Source of the DNA: Aurelia coerulea
Taxonomy: Eukaryota; Cnidaria; Scyphozoa; Semaeostomeae; Ulmaridae
Direction of reading: 5' to 3'
NCBI GenBank assembly: GCA_039566865.1
Contig: CM076959.1
Coordinates: 19,886,501-19,950,500 of the forward strand
DNA length: 64,000 nt
Part shown: piece after piece, positions 35,930 through 46,993 of the stretch
How the letters are laid out: each line of letters starts with the position of its first letter
How positions within the stretch are numbered: the stretch's first letter is position 1
Position numbers and translations under genes: made by a program
Notes under the pieces: generated by a model
Seen by the model: only the letters and a program-made list of their open reading frames with translations
Told to the model about the DNA's origin: nothing
The model's database searches: none

Positions 35930-38900
35930 ATGTCCTGCATTAAAAACAAAGGCTTGGCAATGGCATTGAATCTTGCAAATGTTACTTTTGGCAATGTTAG
36001 AGATGTTTATAACTTAGAATGTATATTGTGCTCAGGAACATACAAAAATCCGAAAGTTTTGCCATGTTTGCATTCGTTTTGTGAAGAATGTTTGGAGGCT
36101 ACGATAAGGTGAGTGATACTGTAAACAACTGTCTTTATTACCTCAAACTAAATTTATTTCCAATTTTTTTGTTAATTTGCTCAACAGTTTCTGTCAAAAT
36201 ATGGCAGGTCAGTCTTTTGCTGATTTTTTACTCAGGCCTTTGCAGAAATTGCTCACTCAAAACGTCTCATTCAGACCTTTAGAGAAATTTTCATTGAAGC
36301 TTTTTTAAATCGGTTGTTCGAGCCCTTTGCAGAAGTTTATTTTCAGACGGACAGATCTCAGCTTTATTTTATTGTTATCGTTGAGTGTAAGTATGTGGCT
36401 ACTTTTGAATGATAATACTACAAGACAATCCAAGAATACAGTAAAATATTGTTTAGACAGTAGACCTTTTAGCTATTCTACAATGGAGTGAATCGAACGA
36501 TATATGTATACATGCTGTAGAAATTCGTAGAATTTTCGAATGTGCACAATAGAAGCTCTAACGCTACTAAATCGAACCTCTCACATAAAAATGTATAAAA
36601 GCTTCGCTCGATCCAGGCTCTTTTATAGAATAGCAGTAGGGTATATTGACAGATGCTTGCTGTTAGCAACGGCAGAGAACCTCTATCATCTTTCCTAATT
36701 TTATTACACTATGTCGCCAGCTTTTGTTCCGACATTTTGTATAAAAATGTTTTTCTTCATTTTTGACAGAGAGAAGCCCGAAAGAACCCTCGAATGCCCT
36801 CGATGCCATGTCGACATACCAATACCTACAAAGGGCGTGCTTGCATTTCCATCGCATTCCTTCGTCAATAATTTACTAAACATTCTGGCTGTTCAAAACC
36901 CAACTTGTTGCACGAATTGTGAAGATCAGGCAATGGCGAATGCTCGTTGTTTAGACTGTGTGGAAAATCTTTGTCCAAATTGTGTCACAGCTCATGAAAG
37001 AATAAGACAGACCAAAGATCATAAAGTCGTTTGTTTTGAAGAGTTGCAGAATAATGCTGTTTATGATGCGATGAAGTGTCCGTCATTTTGCAAGGTTCAT
37101 GACAGAGAGGTAAAATTCTTTTGCTGTATATCAGTTTTCTGCTGGATACTTTCTTGTAGCAACTGTATACTTGGCTGAAAGTGATATTTGCCTCCATGTA
37201 AGCGTTCTAAATTTACCTCAAAATTTGTTCTTTTATTCTGAGAAAAAGAGATTCTTTGTATCTAACGAACAGGCCAACAATTTCAGTTCTCGAGAAAGAA
37301 ACACTTGATGCAGTTTTCAGTTTTCACATCAAAAGCTCTTTTATTCAGCTATTAAGGTCTGGAATGAAATCCCTATAAGTATCAGGGAGCTTCCTGCCTT
37401 GTGCCGATTCAAAAAACAACTAAAAATACATTTGATGAGTTGAAAACTATTTGAAACACGACTCCCTGAAAGAACAGCAACGATTAACCTTCAATGTTTC
37501 TCTTTTTGTTTTTTGATAATGTTTATTAATAGAACTGTACGCTCGTTTTGCATTCCTGACATTGCTTTTAAGAGCAAACTTGAGCATCTATCGAAAGAAG
37601 AATGATATATCAACACATCTACCTCGGGCATTTAATTTGTTTGGTTCAAAAGCCGATTGGGGGCGATTCAATTCTCCTATTTTTTTTGGTGTAATTAAAA
37701 CATTTACTGCTCAGCTTCTGAACCAAAGAAATAAAATGCCCAAGGTAGATGTGTAGATATATCCTTCTTCTTTCAATAGATGCTCAAGTTTGCTCTTAAA
37801 AGCAACTTCTGGAATGCACAACAAGCGCGATAGCTACCTGGGTTTTAGAGAAACTTTTGCGGCTTTGCTTCTTTTGAATTACTGGTTGAGAGAATTTCCT
37901 TTGTCTGCAATCGCTAATCGCTATGAATTCAGGTGTCAACAAAAGCAACTGATGCTATTGTCTTACAAAATCTGTCCGTTTTGTTTTGTTTATTTGTTTT
38001 GATTGTACATTTTGGTATTATTCAGATGCTCAAATATTTCTGTGAAACATGCGACGATGCAATATGTAGAGATTGCGCAATCTATGATCACAGGGAACAC
38101 AACTATGTAGATCTGAAAGAGGCTGTCAAGATCCATAGAGAGACTGTCACCGAACTGCTTGATAACTCGAAAAGAAAATTGCCCGTCATAAAATTAGCAT
38201 TGAATGAAGTGATTGACGTTACAAATGGACTTACAGAGAGGTAAGCAACGATACTAAATGGTCTGGCTCTGACCCAACCATTTTCACCACATCAGTTAGT
38301 CCCACCAAATAGGCCATCTGTTTATCCATCGTTCAAATTCTTATTCATGAGGAGATATTTTCGATTCTTTTATAGGTTAGAAAGAAAAAAAGTTTTCATA
38401 TCCTAAAAATAGATACAGCTGTGTTCTCCTGTAGATTTTTAGCCTTTCTTTGGAGATTATTTTATTCGTCTCTGTATTCATGAAATAGGTGATCTCAGAA
38501 TTTGTTGTAACTGCTATGGTTTTTACAAATAACGGACAGTTTCAGTGGCGTTCCTCCAAATATTTTCCAATGGGCTTTAGGAGGGCCAAGAAATTTTAAT
38601 CAACCCTCCCGTCAATCAATCAATCAATCAATCAGTCAATCAATCAATCAATCAATCATCACAAATCGAATAAATCATCGCTTTTGTATGTACCAAACTT
38701 GCAGCAAACTTTCTAAGTCTCCACCCAATGTCGTTTCCATAAGTTTTACAGCTTATTTACATTCTCTCTTGTAGGCGAGAAGTTGTAAAAGATATGATAA
38801 CAACAACGGTCGATGAACATATCAGAGCTTTGGAAGAGAAAAAGAGACGGCTTATTGAGAACCTCGACGGGATTTTTCAAGGAAAAGAAAAAGTAAATAA

Positions 38901-41900
38901 ATGCCAATGGAGTTTCAAATTTAACGAATGGGCACTTTCATAGCCCACTTTCATAGCCCATTTTCACTGCACATTTTCATGAATGGACTATTCATTTTGA
39001 AAACAATACATCTCGAATATGCTCATCAATCATGCCCTCTTTAAGATGAGCTCCAAGCTATAAGTTGCGAACTTTTTGTTTAATTTAGAGATCCCCCAAA
39101 GTTTGTTTTATGACATAGATATAACAAAGCGTTCCCACAAATTACTAATAAGATCTGCTCCTAATCTGTGACCCTCTACATTTGGTGAAGCCGCTGCAAT
39201 TTGTAAGCAACCTTGTTTGAAAATCTTTTATCTACTTCCATAGGCCTGTTTTCAAGTCTCCCCTAAAAGGTCCCTTAGACTTTCAGAAAGGTTTATAAAT
39301 CTTGGAAACTTCCTTCGTTTGGCATTATTCCACCTTGAAGGCTTTGCATTATTCCACCTTGAAGACTTTGCCAGATACGAAACTTTTTTGGATTACCTAG
39401 TGACACTTGTGCCAATGTCCTTACGACGTACGTGTGAATCTCTACTCAATGTTTTGTGTCTTTCTTCAGGTGCTAAAAGATCAACGAAGCTTCCTAGAAA
39501 TGGACCTTGATAACCTCCTTTCCAGTTGTGATTTCGTTGAGAACATACTGAGATTTGGAAACGAGGCTGAGATGATGCTTGTAAAAAGAATAATTGTGAA
39601 CAGACTGCAAAATCTTTGTGATTATAAACCACAGACAGAGCCAGAGGAAAATGACATTCTTTGCTTTGAACCAATCGATGATGAACTAAAGGTAATTATT
39701 GTAACTGTTGGACTTGCCCACGTCTGTTGCCATCTAAAAAGGTACCCCTGCGTGGGAGGAAAGAGAAGGCCTCTGTGAGGGAGAAACCTTTCTCCCTATC
39801 TCCTTGCAGAGGTCACTATTTTGATGATTAGGTTTTTCAGGTTTCATGTACGCGGAAGAGACCAGGGCAAGTCTATTGTAACTGTAACTCTGATGTTTTA
39901 AAGCTTAGTTTTGGCTCAAGTCAATCACTATGCCACTGCTCTAGAACTGTTTCTATATGAACCTAACATTTGAGCAAACTTTGTACGTCTTCAATATATA
40001 TATGAGTCGGTGCATCTATGAATCTAGCTTTATATTCTGTCGATAGCTATCAGACATTGCAGACTGAGGATATTGTCAAATTATGGTTCCACGTTTAAGG
40101 CAACCACCAAATTTTTTCACTACCAAAGAATTGTTAACTGTCCGTCCAGACCAACATTACCTGACGTGACGCTTTATTCTATCTACTGAGGTAACTCCCC
40201 GTAAGAAATGTTCCTTCTTACAAAAATTTCTGCTCGTTTTATTGCATTTAACAGTAGTTTAGTTAATTTGTATTTCATTAACTGTAAACCCTTTTTGTGG
40301 GATTTTCTGTTGTATTTAATCATTGTAGTATCTAGTGGAATTAGTGAACTACCGGGTGTCCCAAAACCCAAGTACTCCCGTTTGAAAAATTGCCAAAATT
40401 TGATTACACGACCGATCTTCGATTTTCTTTTTTCGTCAAGTAGATCAAGGGCCAAATTATTTTCCAAGACATAGCTGATTTTGTAATTGCTTTCAAAATT
40501 GGCAAATGTGGCTCTTTTTGGGGCTACCTGGTTTTGAATCATACTACAAAAAAGCACTGATGATTGCTAGATCAATTTCTTTGTGCATATAAAGCTTTCA
40601 GTTTGGTCATAAATGACAGAAAGAAATGCGCATTATCATTGGAGACTTCAATGATGATAAAAATCTGAAAATTTTTACTTGAAGGTAAGATTGAATATTT
40701 TGCTTAAAAAGTATGGCTCAAAAAAGGTTTTTCAATTTGTAGTTTTTCTACCTTGCTGTATTAAAATCAAACATTTTATCATCTATGAATATTTTTGGAT
40801 CTTTGACAAAACAACTCAAAAAGAAAATTTTATCAAAGGTTTGATCATCAATTTTTGGTGATTCTTTAAACAGGAATACTTTTTTGGGACATCCGGCAGA
40901 TTATTTCAGGTAGAATCTAATTCTATTTTGTCTCCCTCACTGCGACAGGATGCAGTTGTGAAACTTGGCAAACTTGAAACGAGTACAGCATTTCCTGCAT
41001 TGTCAATGGCAGATGGAACTGGTCTCAAAATTGCAAAAGTAGGCCATATTGCTACTTTCAAAGTTTACGCTAAAGATAGATTTGGTGAAGATGTTAATAC
41101 AGGTAAGCTTAACTCAAGAACACTTCAGTATCTACTATTGGAAAGTTTACAACCAGCTTTAACAAATGGCTTAAAGATTCAAGGCTGGCTTGGTTTGATT
41201 CTCTTCGAGTGAATGTTAGAATTAAATGATTGAGAATCACTGAGACCATTTCATTTTCATTTCATCTTTATTTAGTTAGGCACTGTAGCCCCGTCAGTCC
41301 ATGAGAACTGCTTTTCAGGGAGCCGCGGCAAAAACATCTACAAATTAAAACAATAAATGCTACATTAATCAATACGAGCTCGATTTCGGAACATCTTAGC
41401 TGGCAAGAAGATAGGTATGTTCAGTTTTTTGAAAAGCTCAGCAACGATTTTCAAAACTGTGGTCACAATTTTAGAGGTTTTTGCCATTGTTTTGCCTCAG
41501 TCACATTCTTGTTGCAATTTTTACTTGAAATTTTTGTCTCACTGAGTACAAAGTACGCAAATTTTGTGTCTCCTTTGCAGTGTAACGTGGTCATTTGCTC
41601 TTTATATTGATTAAGAATGTTTTATTGTTTCTCAGGTGGTGACGCCGTGACGGTCAAAATCCGGGACAATTGTGGTTCAGTAAACCAAGCAGAAGTCATC
41701 GATTCAAACAATGGAACATACACAATCACATTCCAACCCACAACAAAAGGAAACCATTCTATCTTTGTTTATATCAGAGAGAAACCCATATATGGTAGTC
41801 CATTCGACGTATTAGTCACAGCTGGGATCGATGTTGAGAAAATTGGACCAATGCTCTTGAAATTTGGATCAAGTGGAGTTCTGGGACAAAACAAAGGGGG

Positions 41901-44226
41901 TGACGAGAATTTTGAGCCATGGGGAATAGCAACTGATCAGTCAGGATCGATTATTGTCAGTGATCATAATAATCATAAAATACAGGTAAGCTAAATTGTT
42001 GCCATCGCCTTATACCGGAGATAAAAGTGCTCAAATTTGTCACCCAAGGACAAGAAAGTTATAAATTCTACTCGACCAAGTATCTTTCGTACGATCAATT
42101 AGCCAAAGTCTCTTAAACATTAAGGATGCATCTATATTTGATGAAGGCTAGGACCGTAGCAAAGCAAGGAAAGACGTCTATTTTGAGAATTTTGATTTTA
42201 TTCTGTTTATATTTTGATCAGTTGCCCAGAAAATGCCAGGTTTTTACAGATTCTACTAGTTTTGGGGAGCTGCAGTTCTTCCAAAAGTATTTCTATCCAA
42301 CTGTTAAGTTGATATTTTGAAACCTGTAAAGAGATGCTCAACCGTAAAGGGATACTTGCCAACGAAAAGTTCTTTCAAATTAGGAAACAATCCTTTTTAG
42401 GGGCACGTACTTGTCCATTCTTTGGTTATCATCTCCATGATTTAAATACAACTGTTCTGTATTCTTTTCCAGATTTTTGACAAAAATGGCAAATTTGTAC
42501 ATCAGTTTGGAACCAGAGGAAAAGCAGATGGTGAAATTTGGTATCCTGCTGGCCTTGCTGTTGATGAAAGTGGAAATATTTATGTTGCTGATCATGGCAA
42601 CCATAGAATACAGGTATGAAAACATATTGGCTTCTACCTGAGTCTCTTTTTTATCCTTTTAAATTTTCTGGAGCTCGCACTCACTTGCAGCAACATCTTT
42701 TTCCGGTGAAAAGAAGTGCGCTTTATTGATGGTGGTTTTCTAACAGATTTCCTGACAACTTTGCTGGTGGAGCAATAAGCCAATCTATTCTTTTTCATTG
42801 TGTATGATTAAGCTGTTGGTAGGTAATAACTTTTGGCGTACGCTGAGACACGTTGTATATTTTAGTGAGGTAATAGAGGCAAGAAGGATCTCTGGACAAG
42901 GTCGAGTACGGTAAATCCCCACATATAACAACCTTCAAAAATAAGAACCTAGAGGCTGTTTTTCCTAAATTATGCACCCCGTAATTAAGAACCAGTTTCA
43001 GTTTGATGAAAAATATATTCTTATTGCAGGAGTAGCAAAGTTGATTTTGGATTGTCCTTATTAAGTTCATTTTTGTCCCAGTTGGCTGTTAAAGTTTGAA
43101 TCTCCTCCTCTGCTGTTTTTAAGTTTAGAATTGGGAATTGGGTACATCATTACTTATCAAAACAAATGACAGGGCTAGACATCTTTGGTGAAGATTTTAG
43201 AACGGCCTACGCAAGGCACTCTTCAAATAAGAGCCTTTATATCTTTAAATTGGTGTTGGTACCTTTAAAATAAGAACCTACTTCAGCCTGGCTCTCAAAA
43301 AAGTAGGTGCTTATATGCGAGGATTTAGTGTATAGAGATCTCTTATGTTTCAGTGAGGTAACAGACGCAGTAAGGATCCCTGGAGAAGGTCGAGTATAGA
43401 GATCCCTTATACCGAAAACAGCATTTTATCTTCAAGGAAACATTTTGAAAAATGATAAAAATTTTGGGTGCCACTTTAAGACTCCTACAGAACTTTGTTC
43501 TGTATTTTTAGATTAGATTTACTCCAGTGTGGAATTCATCTCAAATCTTTGTGCATGACTATATCCTAACTGTATTACATTGGTTTGGACTGGCTTTCTT
43601 AGTAAAAATGTTTCCGTGAATCACTAAAGGGTTTACTTTTCATTTTGCAGGTATTCACCAGTGAAGGCGAGTTCATCGATAAATTCTGTAGCCGTGGAAC
43701 GGGAGAAGGTCAGTTAAAAGCACCTTGTGCATTGGCAATTGACATGGAAAAGAGGCTGGTAGTTGCAGATCGAGACAACCATAGAATCCAAGTCTTTGAT
43801 TTACATGGCGGCTTTATATGCCAATTTGGTGGCTATGGCAACGCTGAAGGCAAGCTGAACTCGCCTAGACATATTGCCATCACACCAAACAATGACATCA
43901 TAATTTCAGATACAAACAATTACCGTGTGCAACGCTTTGACGAATTTGGTGATTATGTGACCAAATTTGGAAGCAAAGGTATTGCTGAAGGACAGTTCAT
44001 GTGTCCTTCAGGGATTGCCGTTGATTCAGAAGGGCATGTTATTGTTGCTGATTTCAAGAATGTCAATGTACAGTTGTTTACGTTGAAAGGAAAGTTTATT
44101 AAAAAGCTCGGAATCCCCGGAACGACAGATCACACTTTATTTAGCAAGCCTTGTGGACTTTGTATCTCAGGTACTGGGAACATTTTAGTTGCTGACAGAG
44201 GCACACATCGAGTTCAACTTTTTTGA
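35930..44226 (+). CDS. TRIM-NHL protein 2 (TRIM2/3/71-like predicted E3 ubiquitin ligase)
   Basis: Nine exons join in phase: 35930-36108, 36770-37109, 38026-38240, 38775-38892, 39470-39691, 40949-41102, 41636-41985, 42473-42613 and 43651-44226 (TGA), giving 764 residues. RING: CILCSGTYKNP, PCLHSFCEEC, CPRC (about residues 25-75). First B-box: CTNCEDQAMANARCLDC. Second B-box: CKVHDRE, split by an intron, then FCETCDDAICRDC. Coiled coil in exons 3-5, filamin-type repeat across exons 6-7, six NHL repeats ending at the stop. I chose ATG 35930 because an in-frame TGA lies at 35894. A later ATG at 35960 would also keep the RING. It is the same size and domain order as its divergent neighbour, but eight introns versus four and mostly different intron sites point to an old duplication. 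Confidence 0.93.
36460..36625 (+). repeat. Dispersed repeat shared with 13575-13755, copy 2
   Basis: GTAGAATTTTCGAATGTGCACAA, CTACTAAATCGAACC and AAAAATGTATAAAAGCTTCGCTCGA match the copy in RUVBL2 intron 12. It lies in intron 1 of TRIM gene 2. Confidence 0.6.
37330..37443 (+). pseudogene. C-terminal remnant of a LINE reverse transcriptase ORF
   Basis: The frame from 37339 reads FYSAIKVWNEIPISIRELPA, continues with LCRFKKQLKIHLMS and stops at 37441. This is the hallmark C-terminus of ORF2 in CR1/L2/Jockey-type non-LTR retrotransposons (S..A.K.WN.LP..IR..... FK..LK..L). Nothing upstream remains, as is usual for 5'-truncated insertions. It lies in intron 2 of TRIM gene 2, next to the foldback element. 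Confidence 0.75.
37541..37985. mobile_element. Foldback element, copy 2
   Basis: The left arm starts GCTCGTTTTGCATTCC and the right arm ends with the TTGTCTTACAAAATCTGTCC sequence. Inner ends GATATATCAACACATCTACC and GGTAGATGTGTAGATATATCC face each other across about 130 bp. The right arm is longer than the left. The spacer words CCTCGGGCATTT and AAAATGCCC match copy 1 at 75-692. Its right end lies 40 bp before exon 3 of TRIM gene 2. Confidence 0.75.
38613..38658 (+). repeat. (CAAT)n microsatellite
   Basis: About ten CAAT units with one interruption, in intron 3 of TRIM gene 2. Confidence 0.9.
40352..40896 (-). mobile_element. Mariner-like MITE, CCGGGTGTCCCAAAA family, copy 2
   Basis: TA-CCGGGTGTCCCAAAACCC at the left and TTTTTTGGGACATCCGG at the right (the flanking TA is mutated to CA), 545 bp. 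Its interior is the reverse complement of the element at 4235-4747. It lies 52 bp upstream of exon 6 of TRIM gene 2. Confidence 0.82.
42909..43330. mobile_element. TA-flanked MITE with GTAAATCCCC termini, copy 1
   Basis: A 422-bp element in intron 8 of TRIM gene 2, from CGGTAAATCCCCACATATAACAACC to GGTGCTTATATGCGAGGATTTAGTG. It shares its interior with 62486-62913 (CTAGAGGCTGTTTTTCCTAA and CATACAGGCTGTTTTTCCTAA, then TTATGCACC). It is more decayed at the termini than that copy. Confidence 0.78.
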
Positions 44227-45964
44227 AGCTTTTTTTACTCTCCTGGATAAATGATATCTCCTCGGAAATAGATTGACAACTTCAGTTCGGGTTCACAACT
44301 GCCAAAATACAGCTTCAACTTGGAATGACAACTATCCCTTGAACAAAGTTGGGACGAGCCCAAAAAATGATTATGGAGCAAATCACAGAGCAATATTTTG
44401 AAACTGATCTTTAGAACAGCAGAGAAATCTTTGCTTTATGGAGATGTGTGTTCTCTTATCGCACAGCTCATATTGTTAAACAGTTTTTTATTCTCAATTC
44501 TTATTGCACATAAGTAGATTTCTACTCTTTTTATGCCACTTTCATTGCGTAGCGGCCAATATTTCATTGTAGCAAGCACAACAGGGCTCAAATCTCTCAA
44601 TTCTTAAAAAGGAGGGCCTAAAATTCTTTTGCAATTTTCTTTGAATTTGATGGCTTAAAAGGACCGTATGGTAGCCTCACTACACAAGGACCCTCAACTT
44701 ACGCTCATCTAATTGAAGTGAATTAATGTTGTTGTTGTCGCTCCAGTTGAGGGCCTTATGGACTAACTCTTCTCAAAACGGCAAAAAAATTCTCGCCAGG
44801 AACAAATTTATTCCTGGACCAATCAGGATGCAAGACTTGAAATAACTTGATAGGATTGGCTGATTCTTCTTCAATTCAAACTTCCCGCCAAAGGCAAACA
44901 AAAGCGTTCGAACAACGCGTTCGACTGAACTGCTGCAACGGTCAATATCTCAAAGTAACGAGCGAATTTACGAGGTCTTTTGCGCCCCCAAACAACCAAA
45001 ATATCACTTATAGGTAGGATTTTTTTGGTTTAATAGCTTGAAGAAACATTCATCTAAGTACTGATAGCTTGTTTTGCAGTATAGCACTTCAGGAAAACCA
45101 CTTTTTGCGGCGATTTAGGGTCGGTGGTTTCAAGAAAAAATAGCAGATGATTTAGGCCATGTCCGTTTCTGGAAGCGTAAGTCCATGAGTCGTAGTTATA
45201 GCGTCCATCAGCCTATCAATAGCGATAACCTACGAACATATAATCAGTCTAACCGTATGGTGCTTTGCTGTAAATCTGCTGTGGCAATTTTTTGATATCG
45301 TCATTTTTTTCAAAATGGCGGCAATTTATCATTTTTGTAAAATTCATCTAAAAATTTGAAAAAGCGTGACTCATAGTAAATCCTAAACCAATAGAGGAAA
45401 ATGATATAACCTTCAAGAAAAGCATAGTTCATGAAAGTCTGCAATATGGTGGCAAGCAGAAATCTAATTTAATTTTTTGACAAAGTAAAGGCCACGATAC
45501 CAGTGTCGATTGTCGGATCTGTAGCTTTTCTGGTTTAGGATTTAGAAATTTGATGACATCTTTGTAGCTAACATATCAACTTAGATAAGAAAATTTAGTT
45601 TGTCAACATCGGTCGTAACGTTCTCAAATTACATTCGATTTCTTAAAGTTGTCTAGCCTGCTAAAAAAAAATCCTTCAAAAAGAATATTTTGACTCACCA
45701 GTATAGTGAAATCCATATTTAGATATTCTTTTATCGTGTATTATAATGGTGGTATAATACCAGTAAGCTATGTTGATAACTATTTGTGAAAACATTCACT
45801 GTGTTTGAATTCGCAATAAAAGTCTACTCTCAGGCAAAATTCTTTCATTCAGGCCCTGAAGTTAATGCACATTTTTCTTGCACGTAATGTTCAAAAATTC
45901 AAAATTCAAAATTAAGAATTTCGAATTCTAAAAGCAAACCAATGGGATTATTTTATGTAACATT

Positions 45965-46115
45965 AGAGTACCTGTATCTATAGAATCCTCCAAACAACTT
46001 CTTTAAAGTCACAGAGGCGAACTTATCCGTTTTCGGACCAGCTCAGCGAACTCATGTTTACTTTGTGTCACTTTCTTGGCTTGCTCAAGTGACACACCCA
46101 AAATATTGGAAGAAT
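45965..46115 (-). repeat. Dispersed repeat with a shared coding-like stretch, copy 2
   Basis: On the - strand it reads ILGVSLEQAKKVTQSKHEFA then ELVRKR, matching the copy at 8190-8335 at protein level apart from a few changes. Both frames end soon afterwards. It is probably a remnant of a transposon gene that I cannot name. Confidence 0.5.
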
Positions 46116-46899
46116 GAAGAAGAAAACTCGTTTCATTAAATTTCATATATCAATTCAAAATCCACCAAACTATTTATTCACAGATATTTACAACATTTTT
46201 AAAAGATGCATATTTCGTAAAAATAGTAATCATATCAAATTTCTTACACTGTTCTTAGATGATGGTCATGAAGAGAAAATTTGATGCAGTTTTCTGAAGT
46301 TTGGCTTATTTTCTGTTTTCAAAACAGAATTATGGCTGTCACAGACGGTTGTTCATTTTATTCATTCCTTTATTTATTTGTTTATTTATCTATTTATCTA
46401 TCTATCTATTTATTTATTCATTTTATTCGGATGTAGTTATTGAACATAGACTTAGCTACTCTCATGGCCATCTATTTGCACTAACTTCCAAAAGCTGCAA
46501 ACAGTCAAATTTTCTCTTTCTGTCACTTCATAAAGAAATTCAAACCAAACCAATTCTTAAATTATCCTGTTTATCTCATCATCATTTTTATTCTTTAACA
46601 CAGCAAAAACGTTCTCCTAGTGATTTGACGCTCATTTCTCATGACAAGGTTTGCTCAATTTCCACTATTTTTTAATAAAGTTTGCCTTTTTATCCTTTCA
46701 TTCTAGATTTTTCCAAGTATGCATTTATTGTCCATATTTACAGTATCAGTCTTTATTTATGTTGTCTATTTTTTATCGGTCAAAATCCATTTAATTCTAT
46801 GTTTCCCTATATTAGACCTTCTTTGTATTTTCTTTATTTTAACTTTTGATATTTAATGTCAGCCATACATTATAGGTTTTTTTGCGCAGAGAAGTGAGT

Positions 46900-46905
46900 T
46901 TTATT
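46900..46905 (-). promoter_or_regulatory. Poly(A) signal of the Schlafen-like gene
   Basis: AATAAA on the - strand, about 90 bp beyond the stop codon at 46994. Position and sequence are as expected for 3' end processing. Confidence 0.6.
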
Positions 46906-46993
46906 TTTGCAGATGATAAAATCCATTATTTTGTTGTTTTGACCAATTCCCTACCCTATTTCCAAATCAAAGTCTTTCTTGTTCCAGTAATTG

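Larger units (their letters stand above)
44227..46993. other. Intergenic: 3' flanks of TRIM gene 2 and the Schlafen-like gene
   Basis: 2.8 kb between convergent genes. It includes a repeat near 45420-45560 shared with 12865-12940 (GCAATATGGTGGCAAG, TCTGGTTTAGGA, AGAAATTTGATGA) and the coding-like repeat at 45965-46115. There is also a TTTATTTATCTATC-type simple repeat at 46365-46425. No gene was supported. Confidence 0.5.
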
